Notes: generated by a model not told the origin, from the sequence alone. 64,000 nt of DNA from Bradyrhizobium sp. WSM471 (GCF_000244915.1 NZ_CM001442.1:2170001-2234000); one strand, 5' to 3'; counted from the first letter of the stretch, positions 52,049 to 60,349 are shown. A program made the numbers and translations.

Positions 52049-52318
52049 TCATTCCCTCGCCAGCAAGTCCTCGCCCGGCGCCAGGAGTGGCACATAGGTC
52101 CCGCTTTAGTGGAGCTCGAGCCAGCCCTTCTCGGCAGCGCACTTGATGCCGGCGCCGAACTCTGCCCCGCTCGCCTTAAGCGTGTAGAGGAATGGGTAGT
52201 TGATCTTCTCGATATGGATTCTGCCGTCCTGTACCGCCTCGATGGCCGAAGCCAGCTGAACGAGCTAGTCGGCGGCGACTTCCGGATTGGCAAAAGGGCG
52301 TTCGGTGACGTGCTTCAT
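52049..52318 (-). pseudogene. Conserved small protein with two in-frame stops
   Basis: Read from 52318, the product is KHVTERPFANPEVAAD, stop, LVQLASAIEAVQDGRIHIEK, INYPFLYTLKASGAEFGAGI, CAAEKGWLELH, stop, SGTYVPLLAPGEDLLARE. The order matches a conserved rhizobial family (…VEAVQDGRI.IE.IN..FL…G.Y..G). Two stop codons but no frameshift break the frame. Confidence 0.7.
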
Positions 52319-52744
52319 CGCTGGAATCAGAACCTCAAGCCCATGCTTGGCCGGACTTGCCCGCGGCTATGCACAGATCCTGCGGCGCCGCATGCCGAGC
52401 AGACAAGGCGCAAGCCGACGCACGATCGCGGCTGATCCTGCGGGAGCGCCTCGATCCGCACATCGACCCTGCGATCGCAACGGCCGTTCAGGCATTGGAT
52501 GCTGCAGGTCACATGTCCGTCGGCCAGCCATTCAGCAGGGCTGCGGGGCGGATAATGGCCAGGCCATTTCGTATATCGACAAGCGCGCATGCCGCCAGCG
52601 AAGCGGCATCTTAGGAATCTCGCAAATTGTCGATTCCTAGTGGTTCGGAACGCGGGTGAGCTACCGCTTATCGTAGGTGGGAGAAAGTCGCTTGAAGCTC
52701 CGCCGGTTCACATTGGCAGGTGCTCCCCTGAGCCGGCAGGCGAA
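52319..52744. other. Gene-free stretch before element B
   Basis: Overlapping open frames exist but none has a start signal and a coherent product. Confidence 0.4.
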
Positions 52745-52905
52745 ATAGAGCCGCTGGGCAGACAATACCTTGTCCCGGCGGCTTGATATCCGTCCAGCCC
52801 CGGGACGGGATTAGCGAAAATCCCGGATACTCATCAGTATAAGCGCGCGGTGTGGAGGTTCAGTTCGCTTTTAAGAATATACCGTAAAGCCCGCCGGCTC
52901 ACCCC
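52745..52905. other. Structured intergenic element, copy B
   Basis: Homologous to 48784-48965. The first stem is GCCGCTGGG / CCCGGCGGC with one T-G pair around the conserved loop ACAATACCTT, then CCAGCCCCG, GGGATTAGCGAAAATCCCGG and GGTTCAG. The second stem is partly decayed (CCCGCCGGCTCACCCCCGC). On the minus strand CGGGATT and AATCCCG form a further perfect 7-bp stem. Confidence 0.6.
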
Positions 52906-52945
52906 CGCATTGCCATGCTACAATTCAAGGGGGATCGAGGGTCCT

Positions 52946-52984
52946 CTGCCCGCATTGATTGAGGGCAATGCGGGCAGGTGCACT
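52946..52984. terminator. Perfect 12-bp hairpin
   Basis: CTGCCCGCATTG at 52946-52957 is the exact reverse complement of CAATGCGGGCAG at 52966-52977, with an eight-base loop. A moderately T-rich tail (GTGCACTATTTTC) follows. It precedes the exported-protein pseudogene at 53031 and could end an upstream transcript or shape that gene's leader. Confidence 0.6.
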
Positions 52985-53030
52985 ATTTTCTTGCAGCGAT
53001 TTGATCAACTGCAGGTAGGGAGTGCGCAGA

Positions 53031-53259
53031 ATGATTAGGCCGATCTTATTTGCTTCCATTGCTGTGGCTTTGGTCGGAGGCGCTGTACGGGCTCAGCAGG
53101 GCGCGCCTCGCAACCCGCAAAAATTGGAAACAAAAATTGGAAAAATGCCAGCAGCTCGCCACCGAACTTGGGTTTTCCAGTGCGGGCGGAAGAGGAAAGG
53201 GACAAGGTCGCGCAAAGCGGGAGTTCGTGATCGCCTGCATGCACGGGAAACAAAGCTAA
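53031..53259 (+). pseudogene. Small exported protein broken by a 13-bp tandem duplication
   Basis: The start is a clean signal peptide (IRPILFASIAVALVGGAVRA, QQGAPRNPQK). The unit CAAAAATTGGAAA occurs at 53118-53130 and again at 53131-53143; removing one copy joins NPQKLE to KCQQLATELGFSSAGG, and the frame ends at 53259 with FVIACMHGKQS. With the duplication the frame runs off into Arg-rich nonsense. The intact protein would be a short periplasmic protein of about 70 residues. Confidence 0.8.
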
Positions 53260-53398
53260 GCAGTCGCTTCGAGCGGCTATCTTCGGACGACCCACCGCCG
53301 GTCACGCTGGCGGGCATACGGCGAAGGCCGCAGCGGGAGGTTAAATCGCTGCGGCCCCGCGTGGTCAATGCAGCCGGGTTAAAAGAACTAAGTGAAAT

Positions 53399-53758
53399 AT
53401 GAAGCCAGCCCCGGTGCAGAAAATTCTGCCCCAGCTTCGTCTCGTTTGCAAATACAAATTCGGTGGAACCGAAATCCACGCAGTGGGCATTTCGTTCCAG
53501 AAGTGGAACAATTCTGCTAATCTCCGCTTCGAGCGAACCGGAGCTTGGCGCGTGCGAAACCACAAACCTAAGCAGTGGACCAAGGGCGAGGTACAGATGC
53601 TGATCAAAATGGTCAACGTTGGCTCGACCGCGGGGGAAATCGCAACCGAGCTTGGAAGGTATATCGCGTCCGTCAAACGTGTGGCCCGAGACATGGGATT
53701 TTTGCTCCGAAGCGAGAGGAGCGCTGCACAGAGACGTAGACCTATAAGTCGCTTGTAG
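53399..53758 (+). CDS. Putative HTH-like DNA-binding protein
   Basis: The C-terminal half (about 55-105) has a SANT/Myb- or helix-turn-helix-like shape: KQWTKGEVQMLIKMVNVGST, AGEIATELGRYIASVKRVAR, DMGFLLRS. The first 50 residues are basic and less coherent, so the true start may be downstream. A DNA-binding role is inferred from the Trp-led helix pattern only. Confidence 0.6.
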   Translation: MKPAPVQKILPQLRLVCKYKFGGTEIHAVGISFQKWNNSANLRFERTGAWRVRNHKPKQWTKGEVQMLIKMVNVGSTAGEIATELGRYIASVKRVARDMGFLLRSERSAAQRRRPISRL

Positions 53759-53914
53759 AATCGCTCTATGCTGGCTCAGCCAAACCTTACGGGGAAAGCA
53801 GGGAATGGTTAGGCCCGGCGCGTCTTACCGGACAAGGACGCGTCGGGCCGCGAGTGCGTAAACGCGTATTACGCAAGCTGGCGGCGCCTTGTCTTGGGAA
53901 AAATACGGATTGGC

Positions 53915-54135
53915 TACGAGCGCTTGAGGCTGCGGCTTGCGGCTGCTGAAATCGGTCTGACCCCGGCCCCTCGGTTGCCGCATCCGGCGCACACAAACCG
54001 CGGCTCGACATCAGAGAAGCGAACGTGGTCCGGCCCAACGATCGGCCCTTAGATCAACGTGATGGCCGCAATGGCAGTGGACCAGGACATCGCGTAGGCC
54101 CATCTCGCGCATCTCGCTGAAGGTGCCTTCTGCAT
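53915..54135 (-). pseudogene. Frameshifted zinc-finger-like small gene
   Basis: The minus strand reads GTFSEMREMGLRDVLVHCHC, GHHVDLRADRWA and, one base later, DHVRFSDVEPRFVCAGCGNR then GAGVRP, the order of a common rhizobial four-Cys protein. One extra G between the parts is the only visible lesion. A differently broken relative is at 45100-45227. Confidence 0.65.
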
Positions 54136-54828
54136 GCCGCATGCCGGTATCCAAGTGTCGTGGCGGCGAGCGTCAATCGGCCTGGCGCGGTCAGGGAACG
54201 TATTCGGCTTCAGGTCTTTCCCGTCCTGGGGCCGCTTTTTGGCAAACCTGACCGAAAGCTAAGTCACACACTGAAATGCGCGCCTATGGAAGTGGGTGGC
54301 ATCGCCCCGAATGTCGCGGCTTCGATGCTGCCAGTCTAACGGATACCCTTTGGTACGGAGCCCGCCGGCTCCTTGAATCCTGGCGCCCAGGGGGAAGGCT
54401 CCGGGGCGGGCTGGCGGACCGTCCATGACGCGGCACGGATGCCTTCTTACGCGGCCGCCCTTCTCGTCATTGGCGCACAAGCTTGGACCGCATAGCGGTC
54501 AGCATGGTGTAGGCAAGGCGCCGCCAGATCAGGTTCATCAGGACTAACATGTGGCATCCCCGTGTTCGATTACGCCACTTTCGACCCCCTCTGTTTCAGC
54601 AAGATTTCGCGGGGCCGGGAAATGGCTTCGTGCGATTTCGGGGTCGCTTCCCCGGTGCAGGTCGGCATGGCGGCGAGTTAATTCACACCGCCAGGGAGGT
54701 CTAAGCGATCGGTATCATAATGGTGCCCTGTCGCGGCCGCCCTGCGGGTGGACGGGAAATCTCATTCTCCAATGGCAATCGGAACGCCGCGGCTGATCGT
54801 ACAGAAATGGAAAAGCTGCGGGGACCAG
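54136..54828. other. Long stretch with no supported gene
   Basis: A minus-strand frame near 54259-54480 (TKGYPLDWQHRSRDIRGDAT) and another near 54480-54550 are open but unrecognised and lack clear starts. They may be decayed genes. Confidence 0.4.
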
Positions 54829-55095
54829 TCACGCTGGCGGGGCTTTCGGTTTTTGATTAGCTGCGGCACGACCGGCGCCTTTCAAGGCTTCGATGGTCTT
54901 GAGCCGCGTACCTCGTCGGGATCTTCCGCTTTGCTGCTTAGGCGCTGATGATCGGGAAACTCTCGTAACTAGCCACAGGTCGCTGCCGCAACTAGCGCAT
55001 TCATAACGCTTCAGTTCGTAGCCTTTGGTGACGGGAAAAACAGCTTTGAGGAGTCGAGCTTGGCTGCAAACGGTGCATCCGGCTTCGCCAGTCAC
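54829..55095 (-). CDS. Small zinc-ribbon-like protein
   Basis: The 88-residue product starts at a GTG with GGGAGG five bases before it. It has two CxxC pairs (GCTVCSQARLL and RYECASCGSDLWLV) and a basic, Ala/Pro-rich tail (LKGAGRAAANQKPKAPPA). It is probably a zinc-binding protein. A hairpin overlaps its stop codon (CCAG / CTGG) and is followed by CTTTTCC, so it may act as a terminator. Confidence 0.72.
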   Translation of the reverse strand: MTGEAGCTVCSQARLLKAVFPVTKGYELKRYECASCGSDLWLVTRVSRSSAPKQQSGRSRRGTRLKTIEALKGAGRAAANQKPKAPPA

Positions 55096-55237
55096 GATCG
55101 CCTCCCGCAAGCAATTTAGCCGCAATGACCGAAATCAGAACTGAGTCTCGGTTCAGGAGCAATAGCGGCTCACGCCGGCGGGGCCTATTTTTCGATGCGG
55201 CGGCCCGGTAGCCGTCCGGAGGTGTAAACGCCGGCCA

Positions 55238-55438
55238 TTGGAATTACCCTTCTCACCTTTTGGCGGACCCGCATTGGCCCTCGGCGGTGACACGGACAAG
55301 GCACCAACCCTCATCTGCAACAGATGTCAGCGGCCAATGGAGTTTCTCGCGTCGCTGCCGGCAATTGCAAACCTCCCCGCCGCCTATGCCTACAGGTGCA
55401 TGCCCTGCCTGAGAGTTGAAATTATCGTTCTGTGCTGA
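55238..55438 (+). CDS. Small four-cysteine zinc-ribbon-like protein (copy 2)
   Basis: A paralogue of 43029-43187 with LICNRCQRPMEFLASLPAIA and YAYRCMPCLRVEIIVL. No ATG precedes the homologous part; the frame opens at TTG and another TTG lies at the codon before ALGGDTDK. The N-terminal 20 residues differ from the other copy and may not be translated. Confidence 0.68.
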   Translation: MELPFSPFGGPALALGGDTDKAPTLICNRCQRPMEFLASLPAIANLPAAYAYRCMPCLRVEIIVLC

Positions 55439-55806
55439 AGGAACGCGCCGGAGGATCAGAATTCGAGCGGCTGGCGGACGTTCGAGGTGCAAATTGAGGT
55501 ATCGAACGGCATCGCGTCGCTCGACCGGTGCGGAGAACGTCGCCTCTGTCAGGCGGCCAAGCTCATGCCGCCGATCAGCATGGCTCGCGCAGCTTCGCCG
55601 CCGTGAGTCAGCCGGAGGGCGGTCACGATGACGGCAATTGCGTCGGGGTTCTTCAGAGCCACAGCAGGTTCGCTTCGCCAGCAAGATAGGTTGCCGGATG
55701 CCGCCCCTTTCACGCAAGCGATATCGAGCCATCGCGGAGATATCTCAAAGCGACAAATGCCACCGGCCCATCCGCACTTGCGGAATGCGGGCGCCGCCTT
55801 CAGGGT
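55439..55806. other. Gene-free stretch
   Basis: No convincing ORF. The upstream part probably belongs to the decayed ends of neighbouring small genes. Confidence 0.4.
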
Positions 55807-56424
55807 CTAGTCGTGTGGGTCGTTTCCCTTCGGCTCCTGCAAGAATTTTGGCATGTGTCCACGCGCTTCACGATCACGCGGGGCGGGGCGTTCGGACGGG
55901 TCGCGACCGAGCTTGGACTGCAGCTCGACGAGGTCGGTGAAGACGTCGGCCTGCCGGCGCAGCTCGTCGGCGATCATCGGCGGCTGGCTCGCGATCGTTG
56001 AAATCACGGTGACCCGCACGCCGCGGCGCTGAACGGCCTCGACCAGAGAGCGGAAGTCGCCGTCGCCCGAGAACAGCACCATCTGGTCGATGTGCTCGGC
56101 GAGCTCCATGGCGTTCACGGCGAGCTCGATGTCCATGTTGCCCTTGACCTTGCGGCGGCCGGAGGCGTCGATGAACTCCTTGGTCGCCTTGGTGACGACG
56201 GTGTAGCCGTTGTAGTCGAGCCAGTCGATCAGCGGCCGGATCGAGGAGTACTCCTGATCCTCGATGATCGCGGTGTAGTAGAACGCCCTCAGCAGCGTCC
56301 CGCGGCTCTGAAACTCCTTCAGCAGGCGCTTGTAATCGATGTCGAAGCCCAGAGTTTTCGCCGTCGCGTAGAGATTGGCTCCATCGATGAAGAGCGCGAT
56401 CTTGTCGGCAGGTAAATGAGACAT
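55807..56424 (-). CDS. NYN/LabA-type PIN-like nuclease-family protein
   Basis: A 205-residue member of the NYN (DUF88/LabA) family, a PIN-like fold that often cuts or binds RNA. Acidic positions expected in the active site are seen in IALFIDGANLYATAKTLG, GNMDIELAVNAMELAEHID and LFSGDGDFRSLVEAVQRRG. The C-terminus (about 165-205) is charged and variable. I start at the ATG at 56424 because the family begins there; the longer upstream frame is not conserved. It is usually a chromosomal core gene in rhizobia, so this isolated copy may be an extra paralogue. Confidence 0.9.
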   Translation of the reverse strand: MSHLPADKIALFIDGANLYATAKTLGFDIDYKRLLKEFQSRGTLLRAFYYTAIIEDQEYSSIRPLIDWLDYNGYTVVTKATKEFIDASGRRKVKGNMDIELAVNAMELAEHIDQMVLFSGDGDFRSLVEAVQRRGVRVTVISTIASQPPMIADELRRQADVFTDLVELQSKLGRDPSERPAPRDREARGHMPKFLQEPKGNDPHD

Positions 56425-56664
56425 CTGTAGGCTTTCGGTGGGGCAAGTCGGAGTTGAAGCATCCCGTAAATTCGCAACGCAAAATTTTCGGTCGCATTCT
56501 ATATGGATAGCTACCGGAGATCGTCGAGTAGCAACGAACGTTTTAATCTTCAACTAATATCATATGTATCCGGGCGTGGAACCCCAGCGTTGCCCGAAAG
56601 TTCTCCCCGTCAGATTTCGTAATGTGTCCTGTCTATTTCAAGTGCGCATTCAAGGTATCCATAG

Positions 56665-56949
56665 ATGAACGCTGACGCTTTTGCTCTCTTTGATCTGTCG
56701 ATACATAGGCGCGGTCGTGCCTGGCGATGGTCCGTCATTGACCGATCAGGCACCCCTTTGTTGATTGGCAGCGAGTTCAGCAGGACTGCAGCTCGTTACA
56801 GCGCCAGCAAGGCAATCTTCCAGATGTTATTGACCGCTCCTTATCGAAATCAAATTTCTCCAGCGGCCTGGTCGCTCGCCTCGAAGATTGAGGCGCCACG
56901 CACCTCCCCGGACCCAGGGAGAAGGCGCAGGTTAAAGTCGAGGGGCTAA
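56665..56949 (+). CDS. Small hypothetical protein
   Basis: The 94-residue product reads LFDLSIHRRGRAWRWSVIDR, TAARYSASKAIFQMLLTAPY. It resembles a short rhizobial family with an Arg/Trp-rich start and a helix after ARY. The last 25 residues are basic. No function known. Confidence 0.65.
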   Translation: MNADAFALFDLSIHRRGRAWRWSVIDRSGTPLLIGSEFSRTAARYSASKAIFQMLLTAPYRNQISPAAWSLASKIEAPRTSPDPGRRRRLKSRG

Positions 56950-57055
56950 TAGGCGAACGCGCCGGTCTAACGAGCTGCGTGAGGGGCAGAAGACTTCCTA
57001 TGAGGTCAAAGTTGAGCAGAGGCGCGGCAAGAGCGCGCGGAAACGGCGCATCTGA

Positions 57056-57355
57056 TCACTGCGTTTTTCGCCCGAGGTCTCTCAGGAGCGAGTGGAGAAA
57101 ATCACTCGCATGGTCGTACCGCGTGCCGCCGCTCGCGAGTTCACGGGCGCGCGGCCCCACTACACTACCGACGGTTTCTGGACCGAGTAGATCAGCTTTT
57201 TCAGACCATTGCTGCAGTAGGCGATCAGGAATGTATTCTGCAGACCCGAACAACCTCAAAAGGCATTCTCCGGCTTTGTGATCGTGATGAGCCTTCGTCG
57301 CGTATAAAGCGAATAGTCCACGAAAAGCATCCCGGGAAACGGCTGGTTTTGCCAT
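57056..57355 (-). CDS. Small protein sharing its N-terminus with the acyltransferase
   Basis: The 99-residue product, started at the ATG at 57355, begins MAKPAVSRDAFRGLFALYA, nearly the same as the first residues of the acyltransferase frame at 24233 (MGKPSVSRSAFRSLFAV). The rest (HHDHKAGECLLRLFGSAEYI, DHASDFLHSLLRDLGRKTQ) is unrelated to that enzyme. Family unknown. Confidence 0.7.
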   Translation of the reverse strand: MAKPAVSRDAFRGLFALYATKAHHDHKAGECLLRLFGSAEYIPDRLLQQWSEKADLLGPETVGSVVGPRARELASGGTRYDHASDFLHSLLRDLGRKTQ

Positions 57356-57729
57356 TGCAATATCCCTGCAGAATTGAGTTCCCAACGAAGAGGCCACCTA
57401 AAGGCGGCCTCAGAAGTTCATTGGTTGATCTAAACAACACGTACTAAAACAGCTGCCGCAGCGTTGCCGTTGCTTCAGTCCCCGGGTGTAAATAGATGCG
57501 AGATGAACGTGCGAGCCCCGGTCACAGGAGCATGCCAAGTTGACTCGCTTCTGCCAACAAGAATCTGACGACTACCGGGAAAATCTGGCAATCCCAAACC
57601 TATGTCAGTTTAATTGACATACGCACAGAGCCGTTCGGCGAGCGAAGTATCATGATGATCTATCAGGATACGTGCTCGACGAGCTCGGCTATGCCTGAGT
57701 TTGGATGTGAGACTGCGCGACGGAAGTAG
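57356..57729. other. Intergenic stretch with no gene seen
   Basis: No credible gene. It probably contains the promoter of 57056-57355. Confidence 0.4.
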
Positions 57730-57849
57730 ATGCAAAGGGAAGGGCCGCTGCGAAGAAGAAGCCCCGTGGAAGTTTGGTGCGATGGTCGGCGCCTCGCCCC
57801 TTTGCAGCCGCAGCTGGACTGGACCTTGTACTCACAACGAAGAACGTGA
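57730..57849 (+). pseudogene. Fragment of the DUF6894-like head domain
   Basis: The 39-codon frame contains SPVEVWCDGRRLAPLQPQL, matching VEVWCGPRRLARFEP in the protein at 49482-49886. Only the end of the domain is left, and the frame overlaps the start of the next ORF. It is most likely a remnant. Confidence 0.5.
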
Positions 57850-58028
57850 ATTCGTCATTCCTTTCCGAGCGGCACCATCACTGGCACAGCGTGAACGGAA
57901 ACTCGCAGATCTCGGTACCTGTGCCCGGGACGAACACATACGGGTTTGGGCAGAATGCGTCGACGTCGCCTGCCCCGCACCAGCCCGGGAGCATGGGCGG
58001 AGTAGTAGGCTTCGGCCGCACGTTCTGA
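57774..58028 (+). CDS. Hypothetical protein, possible exported fragment
   Basis: The 84-residue frame ends in a Gly/Asn/Ser-rich run (VNGNSQISVPVPGTNTYGFG, ASTSPAPHQPGSMGGVVGFG) that resembles ends of small secreted rhizobial proteins. The N-terminus is Ala-rich but not a clear signal, and it overlaps the DUF6894-like fragment. It may be the remaining end of a longer gene. Confidence 0.4.
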   Translation: MVRWSAPRPFAAAAGLDLVLTTKNVNSSFLSERHHHWHSVNGNSQISVPVPGTNTYGFGQNASTSPAPHQPGSMGGVVGFGRTF

Positions 58029-58387
58029 TCAGCAGAGGCGGGGCTTGCAAGCCACGTTAGCTGTGCGACCGCTGTGTAATGCTTCGGTCAATAGTGGCGG
58101 ACCGCGTCGAGGTGGCGCCTTCAACGCGGTCCTAACTCCGACATTGGGATGAGCAATGTCGGTGCTGACCAGACAGGTATCATCATCGGACTGCCGATGC
58201 AGCTCTTTCCGCCTAAAGAGCCCGGGGCGAGCCGCTCGGCATCGCCGCCAGCCCATCCAGTTCGGCGCTTTTATCCAGTGACGTCCCGGCAACCCGGTCA
58301 GGATCAGGACCTAGGCGGCCTTTGCCGACCGTGCACCTCAGCTTCGCGATCAGCGCGCGCGCTGCGCCGGCGTTAGATCGCAGCACG
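58029..58387. other. Stretch with no supported gene
   Basis: Open frames are present but none is coherent or preceded by a ribosome site. Confidence 0.4.
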
Positions 58388-58654
58388 CTAATGGACAAAC
58401 GCCACCCCGACGAAAGCATCGCGACGCCATATGAGGCGGCAGGCGAAGCCTGTTCGAAAATGGTCAAACGATAGGTGGAGGATAGTCGACGGGATCGGAG
58501 CATTTTCTAGCAGTAGGCCGGCCCCAAAAACTGAGAGGTCACGCATTGCGCAGCGCGTGACTGTCGCTCCGCCTGAGAGCGAGAGCATGACTGTCTGGTC
58601 GACCGTTTTGCGTGTGACGCGTCGCCGATCAAAGCCCGTCCATTCAACAGACAC
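58388..58654 (-). CDS. PilZ-domain protein (copy 2)
   Basis: An 88-residue stand-alone PilZ domain. The N-terminal basic motif is DRRRVTRKTVDQ, then CAMRDLSVFGAGLLLE as the DxSxxG motif and the closing strand CRLIWRRDAFVGVAFV. It starts at a GTG preceded by GGAGG with four bases between. It should bind c-di-GMP and act on an unknown target such as motility or exopolysaccharide enzymes. Confidence 0.82.
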   Translation of the reverse strand: MSVEWTGFDRRRVTRKTVDQTVMLSLSGGATVTRCAMRDLSVFGAGLLLENAPIPSTILHLSFDHFRTGFACRLIWRRDAFVGVAFVH

Positions 58655-58845
58655 TTTGCCTCCGAACCTCAGCAGCATTGTGGGCGGGATCGCCGACCGA
58701 GGGGGCGGCGACCCCTCGCCGCGAAGCCGCCGTTACGCAAGACGAGGACGACTTCGCGACTGCATGAAGCATCGGGCCCGTTGCCGAGCGGCGCAAGAAC
58801 ATCTGTGCGTTAGTGTTACTTGGGCAAATGAGGGCAATACAACGA

Positions 58846-59211
58846 CTATGGAGGACGAGGCAAGAACATGAGAACGATTTGTGCGACCGCTGCACCCACG
58901 ATGCCGCTTAGGATTTTCAGCGCAGCGCTGAAGAGGCTGGGATAGCGGTCAGGGCGAACGATTTGCGACAGTTCTATTGCGAGTGAAGTCACTATGAGGA
59001 AGCCGCAAACGATCAGCAGCCTGCCCGGTAAAAGGAGCGATAGCGCAGATCCAAAAAGAGCCCACACGCAAAATCGCTCAATGAGCATCACGCGATCGCC
59101 GTGATGGTGCCCGCCGATGACCGGCCAGCCTTTCAGCGCTGCCACCGCTGCGTACGTTGCCAGAGCAAGGCCCAGTCCGGTCACAATCGTGAATTGGCGG
59201 TTCAAGCGCAT
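58846..59211 (-). CDS. VanZ-like membrane protein (copy 1)
   Basis: A 121-residue protein with four hydrophobic segments (FTIVTGLGLALATYAAVAAL, FCVWALFGSALSLLLPGRLL, LIVCGFLIVTSLAIELSQIV, SGIVGAAVAQIVLMFLP) and the acidic ELSQIVRPDRYPSLF turn typical of VanZ-like proteins. VanZ-like proteins affect sensitivity to glycopeptides in other bacteria; here the role is unknown. Fragments of the same family lie at 39633 and a second gene at 63652. Confidence 0.8.
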   Translation of the reverse strand: MRLNRQFTIVTGLGLALATYAAVAALKGWPVIGGHHHGDRVMLIERFCVWALFGSALSLLLPGRLLIVCGFLIVTSLAIELSQIVRPDRYPSLFSAALKILSGIVGAAVAQIVLMFLPRPP

Positions 59212-59565
59212 AGAGACAACAATACGCCGCGGCGGCTTCCATACGCCGTTCGAATTCGAATATCCTTAATCGGAAAGCAAGACTGTCCTAAATGAGACCC
59301 GCCAGTCAATTGAACCGCATCGCGCGCAAACAGTGAAATCGCATCTTAACGCTCTGGATTGGCGAGCAGAAGCGCGCAGCGTAGCTGCGGGGCGGGCTCA
59401 CAGCTTTGGGTCGGCGAACTGTTCAAAAGTAGACACTCGCACGCCGGGCTCTGGCATCGCAAGTTCGCAAAGGTCCTTCGAGCTATGAGACGAAGCTTGA
59501 ACTCTTTGGGACCATGTCGCTAAGGTGATTGCCGGGGGACGCCCTGGGGAGGAGCGCTTCAAATT
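59212..59565. other. Intergenic stretch
   Basis: It separates the divergent VanZ-like and membrane/lipoprotein genes and should hold both promoters. GGGGAGGAG near 59547 is the ribosome-site region of the next gene. Confidence 0.5.
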
Positions 59566-59715
59566 ATGATTGGTCCTCGTACCGCTGTTGTTGTTTCCAC
59601 GGTCGCCTTTGCCATTACCGTCGCTTTTGCCGTAGTCACGACATCTCGATATCTCGCCGCCATGCAGTCGAAGTCTCCAAGACCGGTAGCTTCGGTCCAG
59701 CACGCCTTGGTCTGA
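59566..59715 (+). CDS. 49-residue single-span membrane protein
   Basis: The product begins MIGPRTAVVVSTVAFAITVA and continues FAVVTTSRYLAAMQSKSP, one transmembrane helix with a short polar tail. It ends six bases before the Cys-rich lipoprotein gene, so the two are probably translated from one mRNA. A disrupted relative lies in the same position before the other lipoprotein at 36780. Confidence 0.72.
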   Translation: MIGPRTAVVVSTVAFAITVAFAVVTTSRYLAAMQSKSPRPVASVQHALV

Positions 59716-59721
59716 CCCAAC

Positions 59722-59958
59722 GTGAAGCGCGCTCGAAAGCGAACAATCCATGCGGTTGTTATCCTCACGGTCGCTGCGGGGCTTTCGGCCTGTTCGCGTG
59801 AGGAAGACGTCACCAACTCGACGAATGCATGCGCTGCCAAAATGTTCTCGCCTTTTGATCCGAAGAACTATGATCAATGCGTCAAGGCTTGCATTAGGTG
59901 CGACAACGGCGTGATGACGACGTGCTCGACGTCGTGTCGCCTGAAGGGCGCTCGGTGA
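59722..59958 (+). CDS. Cys-rich small lipoprotein (copy 2)
   Basis: The 78-residue product starts at GTG and has a lipoprotein signal (IHAVVILTVAAGLSAC, Cys24 the lipid attachment). Six further cysteines follow as C-x15-C-x3-C-x2-C-x7-C-x3-C (TNACAAK, YDQCVKACIRCDNGVM, CSTSCRLKGAR). The copy at 36979 lacks one of them. The pattern suggests a disulphide-rich or metal-binding protein on the outer or inner membrane. It belongs to no family I recognise. Confidence 0.8.
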   Translation: MKRARKRTIHAVVILTVAAGLSACSREEDVTNSTNACAAKMFSPFDPKNYDQCVKACIRCDNGVMTTCSTSCRLKGAR

Positions 59959-60124
59959 ATTCGCGCTTTGTATGTCGCCGCTGCGCGACGGCGGAATTCG
60001 ACTTAAGTCAGAGCCGCACTACTATTGCTTGCGACGCGGACCCGATATATCGTCGTGCCCTAATTCTTATCGACCCTTTTTAGAACACTGCAAATTTCCG
60101 CGCTTCCGATGGGGAGCTTTGTTC

Positions 60125-60295
60125 ATGCAAATCGATTTTAGGTGCGCCGCGCGCACCGCGGCGAGTGCCGCCCAGGTGGAAGAAGCCGTCGCCGATCCGA
60201 CAGCTGCGATGAAGCCCGCCGCCGCGAACGATAATCTTGAAGTCGCGTCCTGGCCATTCATCCCGCTTCCCAACGGTTGGTATGCGATGTCTTGA
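60125..60295 (+). pseudogene. Short frame resembling a Rieske oxygenase N-terminus
   Basis: The 56-codon frame reads MQIDFRCAARTAASAAQVEE, and ends VASWPFIPLPNGWYAMS. The last part resembles the start of Rieske-type oxygenases (WPFIP.P.GWY), but the frame stops there and no Rieske cluster motif follows in any frame. It could be a truncated gene or a chance match. Confidence 0.35.
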
Positions 60296-60349
60296 AACCT
60301 TGGAACAGTCATAAAAAGTGCCCGGAACACAACGCAGTGGGGGTGGTCT

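Noticed and set aside
51722..52435. 237-codon plus-strand ORF
   Set aside because: It is antisense to a recognisable conserved pseudogene and reads as Arg/Ala-rich nonsense.
60125..60295. Functional Rieske oxygenase
   Set aside because: Only a short N-terminal-like stretch is present; no Cys-x-His or Cys-x2-His cluster motifs follow in any frame.
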